Assembly: GCA_035998445.1 (NCBI GenBank)
Contig: DASYHQ010000022.1
Location: 1-64,000, forward strand
From: Tepidisphaeraceae bacterium
Lineage (GTDB): Bacteria > Planctomycetota > Phycisphaerae > Tepidisphaerales > Tepidisphaeraceae
Length of the DNA stretch: 64,000 nucleotides
Direction of reading: 5' to 3'
The position numbers were made by a program, and so were the translations under genes. Below the pieces are notes generated by a model. It was not told the origin of the DNA, ran no database searches, and was given only the letters and a program-made list of their open reading frames with translations. Position 1 is the stretch's first letter, and every line of letters begins with the position of its first letter. Of this stretch, positions 26,147 through 33,850 are shown one piece after another.

Positions 26147-26601
26147 TTCAGCGGCTGACCCTGCAGGTTTGCCGGGGGCATGCCGGCGGCGTTACCGGCG
26201 GGCTGGCCCATCGGGGGGCGGGCCTGACCCATGTTACCGCCCTGCGGCGGGCGGTTCTTGATCGCTTCGGGGCCCACCGTCACGTGACCGGCGAACACTG
26301 CGCCTTCGTCGACCACCAGCTTGCTGGCGCGCAGATCGCCTTCATAGCGGGCGGTGGCCTTCAGCTCGATGCGGTCGGCGGCAGACAGGTTTCCCTTCAC
26401 GTCGCCTTCCACGATGATCGCGCCGGCATCGACGTCGGCGCTCAGGCGCGCCTCGCGCGACACGTGCAGCCGGCCGGGCGTGTTGATCTTGCCCTCGAAC
26501 TTGCCCTGCAGGCGCATGCCCTTCTCGAACGACAGCTCACCTTTGAAGTTCGCGTCGGGGCCGAGGACGGTCGGGAAATCGGTCGGGTTGGCTTCCGCCA
26601 T
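26143..26601 (-). CDS. Bactofilin
   Basis: 152 aa. Bactofilins form nucleotide-independent filaments that organise the cell envelope, often together with wall-modifying enzymes. The core about residues 10-112 is a run of short beta turns (TVLGPDANFKGELSFEKGMRLQGKFEGKI, EGDVKGNLSAADRIELKATARYEGDLRASKLVVDEGAVFAGHVTVG), the DUF583 pattern. The tail of about 35 residues is Pro/Gly/Met/Gln-rich and disordered. First gene of a two-gene bactofilin set. Confidence 0.92.
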   Translation of the reverse strand: MAEANPTDFPTVLGPDANFKGELSFEKGMRLQGKFEGKINTPGRLHVSREARLSADVDAGAIIVEGDVKGNLSAADRIELKATARYEGDLRASKLVVDEGAVFAGHVTVGPEAIKNRPPQGGNMGQARPPMGQPAGNAAGMPPANLQGQPLK

Positions 26602-26802
26602 GGGTGTGCCTCCTGCACGGGTGTGGATTCAATTCCAGGTTCTATCACTGGCTCACCTCGTCCCATCCAAAACGGAACGCGGCTCCAGTTGCGAGCGGAT
26701 GATAGCCCGGCGAGCCATAAGGGGCAATTTTATCGGACGGCGAATCTCAGATGAAAATCGACCGCCTCCAGCCGAAGCGCCCGATCGTCCGATAACCGTT
26801 AC

Positions 26803-27456
26803 ATGGACACGCTGATCATCGGCGCCGGTGGGCATGGCAAGGTCGTTCTGGACATCCTGCGCGCCGCAGGGCTTCATCGGCCGGTGGGGTTTATCGATGC
26901 CGATCCGTCGCTGGCGGGAACGACCATTGGTGGGCTGCCGGTGCTGGGGGCGCCCAACCTGCTGCCAAAACTACGGCAGCAGAAGATTCGCGGCGCGATC
27001 GTGGCGATCGGGGACAACGCCGTGCGCGCATCCTACGCGGCCCGGTTGCTGGAACATGGGTTTGAGTTGATCAACGCGATCCACCCGGCCGCCGTGGTGT
27101 CGAGCAGCGCAACGGTCGGCCGGAACGTCGTGATCGCTGCGGGCGCGGTGGTATGCGCCGAGGCGACGTTGGCGGATTCGGTCATCGTCAACACGTCGGC
27201 GACCATCGACCACGAGTGCCAGGTGGCCGCCGGGTCGCACATCTGCCCGATGGCGGCGCTGGCGGGCCGGGTGCGCGTGGAGGCGGGCGCATTCGTCGGC
27301 ATGGGCGCGAAGGTCATCCAGTGCCGTACGATCGGCATGCGCGCAATCGTGGGAGCCGGCGCGGTGGTCATCAGCGACGTGCCCGCGGGCGCGACCGTGG
27401 TCGGCGTGCCCGCCCGCGTGATCAAGACGATCGCTACAACCGGTTTTGCCGCGTGA
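26803..27456 (+). CDS. NeuD/PglD-type sugar O- or N-acyltransferase
   Basis: 217 aa, typical. The N-terminal domain (MDTLIIGAGGHGKVVLDILRAAG, then FIDADPS and GGLPVLGAPNLL) is the Rossmann-like PglD_N substrate domain. The C-terminal half is a left-handed hexapeptide beta helix (VSSSATVGRNVVIAAGAVVCAEATLADSVIVNTSATIDHECQVAAGSHICPMAALAGRV). The His in TIDHE is the expected catalytic base. These enzymes acetylate nucleotide-linked amino sugars for surface glycans. A CCGATAA string lies just before the start. No pathway partner is adjacent, so the sugar is unknown. Confidence 0.88.
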   Translation: MDTLIIGAGGHGKVVLDILRAAGLHRPVGFIDADPSLAGTTIGGLPVLGAPNLLPKLRQQKIRGAIVAIGDNAVRASYAARLLEHGFELINAIHPAAVVSSSATVGRNVVIAAGAVVCAEATLADSVIVNTSATIDHECQVAAGSHICPMAALAGRVRVEAGAFVGMGAKVIQCRTIGMRAIVGAGAVVISDVPAGATVVGVPARVIKTIATTGFAA

Positions 27457-27465
27457 ACCGGCGCA

Positions 27466-27543
27466 CATAGCCACCGGCTTGCCGGTGGTCTTCTCTGCTC
27501 TTAGGGGAACACAAAGAACACCCGCAAGCCGGTGGCTATGTGA
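27466..27543. repeat. Palindromic repeat, family D copy 3
   Basis: ATAGCCACCGGCTTGCCGGTGGTC and its complement CCGCAAGCCGGTGGCTAT around a short loop. May terminate the NeuD-type gene. Confidence 0.8.
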
Positions 27544-27645
27544 GAATTCCCGCAAAGTCCCAGTTCTCCCGATCCGATAACGCTAATTGCCCGCGGCTAA
27601 TTCGTGGCGTAAGATTGACTTAGCGGAACGACGACGGAGACGACT

Positions 27646-27825
27646 GTGACCTTGCTGACCTCAGAATCCGAAATCATCGCCCAGATCGAGCGCCTGGAGA
27701 TGCACGCGCGCGACCTTCGGCGGCGCATCGAACACGTGCGCAACGAGGCCGACAAGCGCGTCCTGAACCGCCAACTGCAGGACATGGACGACGAGATCAA
27801 ACGCCTGCGCCACCGCCTGCGGTAG
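27646..27825 (+). CDS. Small coiled-coil protein (59 aa)
   Basis: 59 aa from a GTG with GGAG 8 nt upstream. Almost entirely charged helix with heptad spacing (IIAQIERLEMHARDLRRRIEHV, then NRQLQDMDDEIKRLRHRLR). GC3-rich codon use and a proper ribosome site support it. Larger frames on the other strand in this stretch are shadows. Function not recognised; it could be a small scaffold or dimerisation factor. A CGGGCGGCTCGCCCG hairpin about 35 bp after the stop may terminate it. Confidence 0.6.
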   Translation: MTLLTSESEIIAQIERLEMHARDLRRRIEHVRNEADKRVLNRQLQDMDDEIKRLRHRLR

Positions 27826-27856
27826 CCCCTCGATTCGATACATTCTGATTCACACG

Positions 27857-27881
27857 TACCACGGGCGGCTCGCCCGTGTTT
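27857..27881 (+). terminator. Hairpin with T-run (family-E repeat)
   Basis: ACCACGGGCGGCTCGCCCGTG followed by TTTTTG on the plus strand, 32 bp after the small coiled-coil gene. It is a member of the dispersed ACGGGCGGCTCGCCCGT palindromes (compare 3935-4013) placed where a terminator is useful. Confidence 0.55.
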
Positions 27882-27906
27882 TTGTTTGTACCGTTCGCCG
27901 GCGGTA

Positions 27907-28719
27907 TCACGTCCCGTATCGGTACGCGTAGATGTCCCGCAATCCCAGGTATAGCAAGTACCATCCCAGTACGAACGTGCCGATGTAGACGATGTTGGAA
28001 AACAGCCGGTCACTGATGCGCCGATTCAGCAGGTAGCCGATGGCCCCGCCCAGCAGGACCAGCGGCACGAATCTCACCGTCATCGACAGCGGCGCCGCGG
28101 TGAACTGCCCGGCCAACACGTAGGCGGATAGCTTGATCGTGTTCAACAGGAAAAAGTAGACCGCGCACGTGCCGACGAACGTCTGCCGAGGTGGCTTTTG
28201 CGGCAGCAGGTAGAGCGCGATGATCGGCCCCGCCCCGTGCGCCAGCGTGCTGCTGATGCCGGCGAACGCGCCGGTCAAATGGTTGTGCCACGGCTTGGGC
28301 ACGTACACCGTCTCGCGGTCGCTCGTGAGCTGGCGGTACCAGTGCAGGCTGACGAGCAGGATCGATTCGAACCCGATATCGAGGTTGATCAGTGCCGCCG
28401 CCAGCGCCTTGTGCTGGTGGGCGAGGTAGAGGAACCATCCCCCCACCGCCACCCCGACAATGGTGGCCGGCAGCAGTTTTCGTACGAGGATCAGGCTGAC
28501 GTGCTTCCGCTGTTGCGTGAGGGCGATGATGTCGCCGACGATCAGCAACGGCAGCATCAGGCCGAGCGTGGCCTCCGGGCCGAGGCCGGCCACGTCTTTG
28601 GTCGCCAGGGCCAGCGCCATGATCGGCACGACGATCAGCCCCAACCCGCTGCCGAAGCCGCTCTTGGTGATGCCGATCATCGCAGCGGCGATGCAGACGA
28701 GGAGCAGGCCGAGGGTCAT
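27907..28719 (-). CDS. TauE/SafE-family anion permease
   Basis: 270 aa, about eight hydrophobic segments. The N terminus (TLGLLLVCIAAAMIGITKSGFGSGLGLIVVPIMALAL) and the second half (FAGISSTLAHGAGPIIALYLLPQ, a pseudo-repeat of the first) are the duplicated TauE/SafE motif. The family exports or imports sulfite, sulfoacetate or related anions across the inner membrane. A sulfite-reductase-like protein is encoded 5 kb away, but no co-transcription is visible, so the substrate is left open. Confidence 0.88.
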   Translation of the reverse strand: MTLGLLLVCIAAAMIGITKSGFGSGLGLIVVPIMALALATKDVAGLGPEATLGLMLPLLIVGDIIALTQQRKHVSLILVRKLLPATIVGVAVGGWFLYLAHQHKALAAALINLDIGFESILLVSLHWYRQLTSDRETVYVPKPWHNHLTGAFAGISSTLAHGAGPIIALYLLPQKPPRQTFVGTCAVYFFLLNTIKLSAYVLAGQFTAAPLSMTVRFVPLVLLGGAIGYLLNRRISDRLFSNIVYIGTFVLGWYLLYLGLRDIYAYRYGT

Positions 28720-28818
28720 GGGAGCTCAGAAATCAGAATGACCAAGTCCCAATGACCAACGAAGGACCGAGGACCAAATCCCAAGGCGGTCGCGTCGCGG
28801 CGTTGCGCTGCGCAGACT

Positions 28819-28921
28819 GTCATCCCGAAGGGAGCCTAAGGTGACCTGAGGGATCTCCCACGGCCGGCGGCGCTAGGCAGTTCGAGATCCCTCAGGTCGC
28901 TAAGGCTCCCATCGGGATGAC
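28819..28921. repeat. Family-B hairpin, copy 4
   Basis: GTCATCCCGAAGGGAGCCTAAGG ... CCTCAGGTCGCTAAGGCTCCCATCGGGATGAC, between the permease and purL. Confidence 0.9.
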
Positions 28922-28968
28922 AATTGACGCGAACCGGCCGTGCCGCGTGGGCAGGCGTTACCCTGTGA

Positions 28969-31917
28969 TTACCAGTCCAACGTCCCCCGCCACGCCTTGG
29001 TCAGTTCCGCGACCGACACGTCCAGCCCATTACCCGCCTTCAACGTCGCATCGCTCGTCACCTTGCCCAGTGGCGTGATCGCCACGTCAGCGGTGGCAAA
29101 ATGTTCCAGCAGCGCTGCGTTCGAGTCGGGCGACGCTTCAACCACGTACTGGCCGAGCCCCTCAGCGAATGGGTTGTTCCCCATCGCCTCAGGGCGAACG
29201 CTGGCCCCAAGGCCCGACGCAATCGCCATCTCGGCCACCGCGGTCAGCACGCCACCGTCGCTCACGTCGTGCACGGCCGCGAAGTAACCCTTGGCGTTGG
29301 CGGCCGCCACGGTGCGGTGCAGGTGGGCCAAATCGGCCAGCTGGGCGTTGGCCTTCGGGGCGATCAGCATCAGCGTCGCGTCGGCCGACTTCAGGTCCAT
29401 CGTGACGGCGTTGCGCACGTCGTCGACGATGCCGATCGCGCTGATCAGCAGCGTGTTGGGGATGCGCAGCACCTCGCCGGTCTCGCTGTTGGTGAACTGG
29501 TTGTGCAAACTGTCCTTGCCGCTGATGAACGGGATGCCGTAGGCCAGTGCCGCATCGCGACACGCCTCGCAGGCGGCCACGAGCGTGCCCATGGTCTTCT
29601 CGTCGTCGACGCTGGGCCAGCAGAAGTTATCGAGGATCGCGGTGCGGTTCGGATCGGCTCCAACGCAGACGACGTTGCGCACGGCCTCGTCGATCGCAGC
29701 GATCGCCATTTGGTACGGGTCTTGAACGGCCGGCGCCATGCCGTTGCCGATCGCCACGCCCTTCATGCTCTCCAGCTTCGGCCGAACGACCGCGGCATCG
29801 CTGGGGCCGATCTGCTGCGGGCCGATGAGCGGCTTGATCGCGCTGCCGCCCTGCACTTCGTGGTCGTACTGGCGGATGACCCAGTGCTTCGACGCGACGT
29901 TGGGGTGGGCAAGCGTACCGAGGAGCTTCGCTTTAACCGTGGCATGGGCGTCTCGCCCATGCATATCAGCAGGAGAAGAAGTTTTATTTTTGGCTGCCGC
30001 TTCGGCCGAGTTGTCGCCACCAATTGTGTTGCTCGACTTCACCGCGAGCATGGGCGAGACGCCCATGCCACGGCGCAAGACCGTCGCCTTGCGCGTGGGC
30101 ATGGGGATACCGTCGTGGAGGAAGGCCATGGCGATGCGGGCGACCTCGTTGCCGTTGTAGTCCAGGATCAATTGCCGGTCGTCGGTGCCGAAGGTGCCGA
30201 TGACGGTCGTCTCGACGTCCTCCAGCGCGCTGATCTCCAGCAGTTCCTTCACGTGCTCCTGCGGCACACTCAGCACCATGCGCTCCTGCGCCTCGCTGAT
30301 CCAGATCTCGTCGTACCGCAGACCGGCGTACTTCAACGGCACCTTGCCCAGCTCGACGAACGCGCCGGTCTTCTCGCCCATCTCGCCGATGGCGCTCGAT
30401 AGCCCACCCGCGCCGCAATCGGTGATGCCGCTGAACAGCCCGCGGTCGCGGGCCTGCAAAATCACGTCGGCCATCTTCTTCTGCGTGATCGCGTTGCCGA
30501 TCTGCACGGCGTGCGAGAACTCATCCGCGTGCGTGTCGGTCAGCTCGGCCGACGAGAACGTGGCGCCGTGGATGCCGTCGCGGCCCGTGCGCCCACCCAT
30601 CACGACGATCGCATCGCCCGCCCGGGCGGCCTTCGTGATCTTGTCGCGGGGAATCAGCCCCACGCAGCCGCAGAAGACCAGCGGATTGCCGAGATAGCGG
30701 TCGTCGAAGTAGAGCGCGCCGTTCACGGTCGGAATGCCCATCCGGTTGCCGTAATCGCGCACGCCCGCGACGATCTGCTGCAGCACGCGCTTCGGGTGAA
30801 TCACGCCCTTGGGCAGCGTTGCGATTTGCGACCGGCGATTGGCGGTTGAAGAGGCGGCGTCGGGGTAGGCCACGCAGAAAACATCGGTGTTGGCCACTGG
30901 CTTGGCGGCCAGGCCGGTGCCCATGATGTCGCGAATGCAGCCACCAATGCCGGTGGCGCTGCCGCCGTAGGGTTCAATGGCGCTGGGATGGTTGTGCGTT
31001 TCGACCTTAAAACAGACGGCGTCCTTATCGTCGAACGCGATCACGCCGGCGTTGTCTTTGAACACGCTCAGGCAGAAGGGGTTCTTTTCCTTGCCAATCA
31101 GCTCCTGCGTGCTGTTAAAGATCGTTTCCTTGATCAGGTTGCCGTACCGCCGGCTGCCGACGGGCTTGCCCGATTCGTCGACCTCGGTCACGTCGACGGC
31201 GCTCTTGAGCGTCTTGTGGACGCAGTGCTCGCTCCACGTCTGGGCGACGGTTTCCAGCTCGGCGTCGGTCGGCTCGCGGTTCTGTTTGCGGAAGTAGTCC
31301 TGAACGGCCTTCATTTCCGTCAGCGAGAGGAACAAGTGCCCCTCACGGCTGAGCTTGGTCAGACCTTCATCGGTCAGCTCGCGGATGTTCACGTGCTGCA
31401 GCTTGAACGTGTAGTCGTGGCCCTTCTCGAATCTTTCAGGAACGTAGGCGTCGAAGTGGACGCTCTCGATGACGCCGTTGGCCAGCACGCGGGAGGCAAT
31501 GTGGTTCAGCTGGGCCTTGTCCACCTTACCGTCGATCACGTAGGCCCGGCCGGTGCGCACGGCCACCTGGCCCACGCCCATGTCGCGCAGCGCGCGCTCG
31601 GTGGACGAGGCGACCGGGTCCATCACGCCGGGCTTTAAGTGGATCTCGATGCGGCTCTTAGCGGCGTCGTGACCGTTGGAGGTGGTCATCACGTCCGCCG
31701 ACTCCACCACCGGATCGGCCAGCAGGTTGGACGCGGCCCTGGCGACGGTGTCGCGGTCGGCGTCGGTGTCGATCAGGAAGATGCGCGAGGTGTCGATCGA
31801 GCCGACCTCGGCCCCAAACTCACGAATTTGCTGGCGGATGGACTCGCCCACAGGGTCCAACGCGGCCTGGCCCCCACGGGCCGCTGGGGTGGTGCGGACG
31901 TCGATGCGGTAGATCAT
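28969..31917 (-). CDS. purL: Phosphoribosylformylglycinamidine synthase, PurS-PurL fusion with an inserted repeat
   Basis: 982 aa. PurL converts FGAR, ATP and glutamine-derived ammonia to FGAM. The C-terminal about 800 residues are PurL (TVAQTWSEHCVHKTLKS, KVETHNHPSAIEPYGGSATGIGGCIRD, GGRTGRDGIHGATFSSAEL, GISDCGAGG-type ITDCGAGGLSSAIGEMG, AVHDVSDGG). The first about 165 residues resemble two tandem PurS-like units (MIYRIDVRTTPAARGG..., then SRIEIHLKPGVMDPVASSTERALRDMGV), normally a separate subunit. No glutaminase (PurQ) domain is present, so PurQ should be encoded elsewhere. Residues about 616-661 (GMGVSPML...MHGRDAHATV) are the translation of a 138-bp palindromic element inserted in frame in the linker before LAHPNVASKHWVIRQYDHEVQG. 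Confidence 0.96.
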   Translation of the reverse strand: MIYRIDVRTTPAARGGQAALDPVGESIRQQIREFGAEVGSIDTSRIFLIDTDADRDTVARAASNLLADPVVESADVMTTSNGHDAAKSRIEIHLKPGVMDPVASSTERALRDMGVGQVAVRTGRAYVIDGKVDKAQLNHIASRVLANGVIESVHFDAYVPERFEKGHDYTFKLQHVNIRELTDEGLTKLSREGHLFLSLTEMKAVQDYFRKQNREPTDAELETVAQTWSEHCVHKTLKSAVDVTEVDESGKPVGSRRYGNLIKETIFNSTQELIGKEKNPFCLSVFKDNAGVIAFDDKDAVCFKVETHNHPSAIEPYGGSATGIGGCIRDIMGTGLAAKPVANTDVFCVAYPDAASSTANRRSQIATLPKGVIHPKRVLQQIVAGVRDYGNRMGIPTVNGALYFDDRYLGNPLVFCGCVGLIPRDKITKAARAGDAIVVMGGRTGRDGIHGATFSSAELTDTHADEFSHAVQIGNAITQKKMADVILQARDRGLFSGITDCGAGGLSSAIGEMGEKTGAFVELGKVPLKYAGLRYDEIWISEAQERMVLSVPQEHVKELLEISALEDVETTVIGTFGTDDRQLILDYNGNEVARIAMAFLHDGIPMPTRKATVLRRGMGVSPMLAVKSSNTIGGDNSAEAAAKNKTSSPADMHGRDAHATVKAKLLGTLAHPNVASKHWVIRQYDHEVQGGSAIKPLIGPQQIGPSDAAVVRPKLESMKGVAIGNGMAPAVQDPYQMAIAAIDEAVRNVVCVGADPNRTAILDNFCWPSVDDEKTMGTLVAACEACRDAALAYGIPFISGKDSLHNQFTNSETGEVLRIPNTLLISAIGIVDDVRNAVTMDLKSADATLMLIAPKANAQLADLAHLHRTVAAANAKGYFAAVHDVSDGGVLTAVAEMAIASGLGASVRPEAMGNNPFAEGLGQYVVEASPDSNAALLEHFATADVAITPLGKVTSDATLKAGNGLDVSVAELTKAWRGTLDW
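29936..30073. repeat. Family-A element inserted in frame inside purL
   Basis: 138 bp (46 codons) with terminal inverted repeats ACCGTGGCATGGGCGTCTCG... and ...CGAGACGCCCATGCCACGG. Only the core of the element is present, without the outer arms seen at 4141 and 41041. No stop codon falls in the purL frame. Confidence 0.9.
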
Positions 31918-31957
31918 GCGCCGATTGTAGCGACGTGCATGACGAAGGGTAGAGGAG

Positions 31958-31998
31958 CGCGGAGTGCGGAGTGCGGAGTGCGGAGTGCGGAGTGCGGA
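31958..31998. repeat. 7-bp tandem repeat upstream of purL
   Basis: About six head-to-tail copies of GCGGAGT starting 41 bp upstream of the purL start codon. Confidence 0.85.
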
Positions 31999-32020
31999 AA
32001 AATGCTATGCCGCCAACGGT

Positions 32021-32122
32021 GTCATCCCGATGGGAGCCTTGGCGACCTGAGGGATCTCGATCGACGGACGGTTCTCGGCCGTGGGAGATCCCTCAGGTCG
32101 GCAAGCCTCCCATCGGGATGAC
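32021..32122. repeat. Family-B hairpin, copy 5
   Basis: GTCATCCCGATGGGAGCCTTGG ... CCTCAGGTCGGCAAGCCTCCCATCGGGATGAC in the divergent gap between purL and the MscS gene. Confidence 0.9.
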
Positions 32123-32304
32123 ACGTTGCTGATTAACGCAGGAGTTTCGTCCGCCAGCCTTTCGGCTCCGCAGTGGATGCCAAATGGTGCCAGCGGGCAT
32201 GCGCTGCATGTCACCCACCTTCCACCGCCCCGCCTCGCGCCCACACCCGCTTTCGTCAGAAAAACCCCTTGTTCGATCTCCCTCGTCGGGTTAGTACCCG
32301 TTCT

Positions 32305-33543
32305 ATGTTCTCCATTCTGGCCCAAGCCGACCCGACCGCTCCCCCCGCCGCCGACCCCGTCGCCGCAACGCCGGCACAGCAGGTGACGGATTCGCCCGAG
32401 TTTGGCAAGCTGCTCGAGCGGCTCGACCTCGATACGACGATCACCGATACCCCCTGGACCGGCTGGATGATCCTGCTGATCGCGATCTTCCTCGGCCTGC
32501 TGATCGGCAAGGTGCTGCACTTGGCGGCCCGTGGGCTGGCCAAGCGAAGCGAGAACCGCGGCTGGCAGTTGTACGGCACCATCTTTGCCTCGGCGGCGGG
32601 GCCGGTTTACCTGTGGGTGCTGGCGGCGGCGCTGGCGATCGGGCTGGCGCCGGTCTCCCTGTCCGACCCCGTCCGCGACTTTGCCAAAGGGGTGCTGAAA
32701 CTGCTGATCATCATCGCGATCGGCTGGTTCCTGTTCGAGGTCGTCGCCGTCGTCGACCTCGTCCTGCGCAGGTTCATCCGCCATGGGGGCTCGGCGCTGG
32801 AGACGCAGATCGTCCCGCTCGTCCGCAAGACGCTGCGGCTGTTCCTGGTCGTCATCTTCATCCTGTTCACGGCCCAAAACGTCTTCGGGGCCGACATCGG
32901 CGCCTGGCTCGCCGGCCTGGGCATCGCCGGTTTGGCGGTCTCGCTGGCTGCGCAAGATTCCATTAAGAACCTGTTCGGTTCGCTGACGATCTTCCTCGAT
33001 AAGCCCTTCGCGGTCGGCGAGCGCATCGTCTTCGACGGGCACGACGGCAACGTGGAGGAGATCGGCTTCCGCAGCACGAAGGTGCGCACGCTGCAGGGGG
33101 AGTTCGTAACCATCCCCAACGCCCGCATGGTCGACGCCAGCGTGAAGAACATCGGCCGTCGGCCGTTCATCCAGCGCATCGCGATCATCAACCTGACCTA
33201 CGACACCCCGCCCGAAAAGATGCAGCTGGCTTTGTCGATCGTGCGCGAGATCGTGACGCTGCCCGAGATCGCCAAGGGGTTCAACCTCGAGAAGAACCCG
33301 CCGCGCGCCTACTTCGATGAATTGGCGTCGGCGAGCCTGAACCTGAAGGTCTACCTCTGGTACTTCCCCGGCAGCGACTGGTGGGGCTACAGCGAAATGC
33401 TTCAGCAGTTCAACTTTGAGGTTTTGCGGCGGTTCAACGAAGCCGGGTTGGAATTCGCCTTCCCGACGCAAACCCTCTACCTCGCGGGTGACCCGAATCG
33501 ACCGTTGAATGTGGGTGTGGAGCGATCGCAGGCGGAGCAATAA
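32305..33543 (+). CDS. MscS-family mechanosensitive channel
   Basis: 412 aa from the ATG at 32305 (MFSILAQADPTAP). The frame opens at 32173 but the extra residues are low in coding character. After an N-terminal signal-like and Pro/Ala-rich stretch there are four or five membrane segments (MILLIAIFLGLLIGKVLHLA; GPVYLWVLAAALAIGLAPV; LLIIIAIGWFLFEVVAVVDLVL; TLRLFLVVIFILFTAQNVFG). Then comes the pore helix with the MscS pattern (WLAGLGIAGLAVSLAAQDSIKNLFGSLTIFLDKPFAVGERIVF) and the cytoplasmic beta and alpha/beta domains. It releases solutes when turgor rises. Monocistronic. Confidence 0.93.
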   Translation: MFSILAQADPTAPPAADPVAATPAQQVTDSPEFGKLLERLDLDTTITDTPWTGWMILLIAIFLGLLIGKVLHLAARGLAKRSENRGWQLYGTIFASAAGPVYLWVLAAALAIGLAPVSLSDPVRDFAKGVLKLLIIIAIGWFLFEVVAVVDLVLRRFIRHGGSALETQIVPLVRKTLRLFLVVIFILFTAQNVFGADIGAWLAGLGIAGLAVSLAAQDSIKNLFGSLTIFLDKPFAVGERIVFDGHDGNVEEIGFRSTKVRTLQGEFVTIPNARMVDASVKNIGRRPFIQRIAIINLTYDTPPEKMQLALSIVREIVTLPEIAKGFNLEKNPPRAYFDELASASLNLKVYLWYFPGSDWWGYSEMLQQFNFEVLRRFNEAGLEFAFPTQTLYLAGDPNRPLNVGVERSQAEQ

Positions 33544-33565
33544 GCAGGCAAGGCGGGCGGAGTCC

Positions 33566-33685
33566 GGTCCCTCTCCCGGTACGCCGGGAGAGGCTAGGTG
33601 AGGGTGATTTCGACCCGTCGAGAACCGTCAGCAGCTCAAAATCACCCTCACCTAGCCTCTCCCATGAGTACATGGGAGAGGGACC
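33566..33685. repeat. Palindromic repeat, family C copy
   Basis: GGTCCCTCTCCCGGTACGCCGGGAGAGGCTAGGTGAGGGTGA and its near complement; separates the MscS gene from the CysJ-like gene. Confidence 0.9.
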
Positions 33686-33850
33686 GGAGCAGCCCCTTCG
33701 CGGCCGCCTTCGCGCCATCGGGCCTTCGCGTTCTCTTCCAAACCACCCTCACGCCATTTTTTCGATCCTCGTCTGGTCGTCCGGCGATATTTGCCGTATC
33801 CTTAAGAGAATCAACCACCGGCGGGTCATGCCGACCGCCAGACGCGGAAT

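Noticed and set aside
28198-28755. 185-aa frame antisense to the TauE-type permease
   Set aside because: Shadow of a membrane protein; Gln/Asp/Arg-rich without motif.
31958-31998. CRISPR-like array
   Set aside because: A 7-bp unit without spacers is a simple tandem repeat. No CRISPR array or cas gene was seen anywhere in the window.
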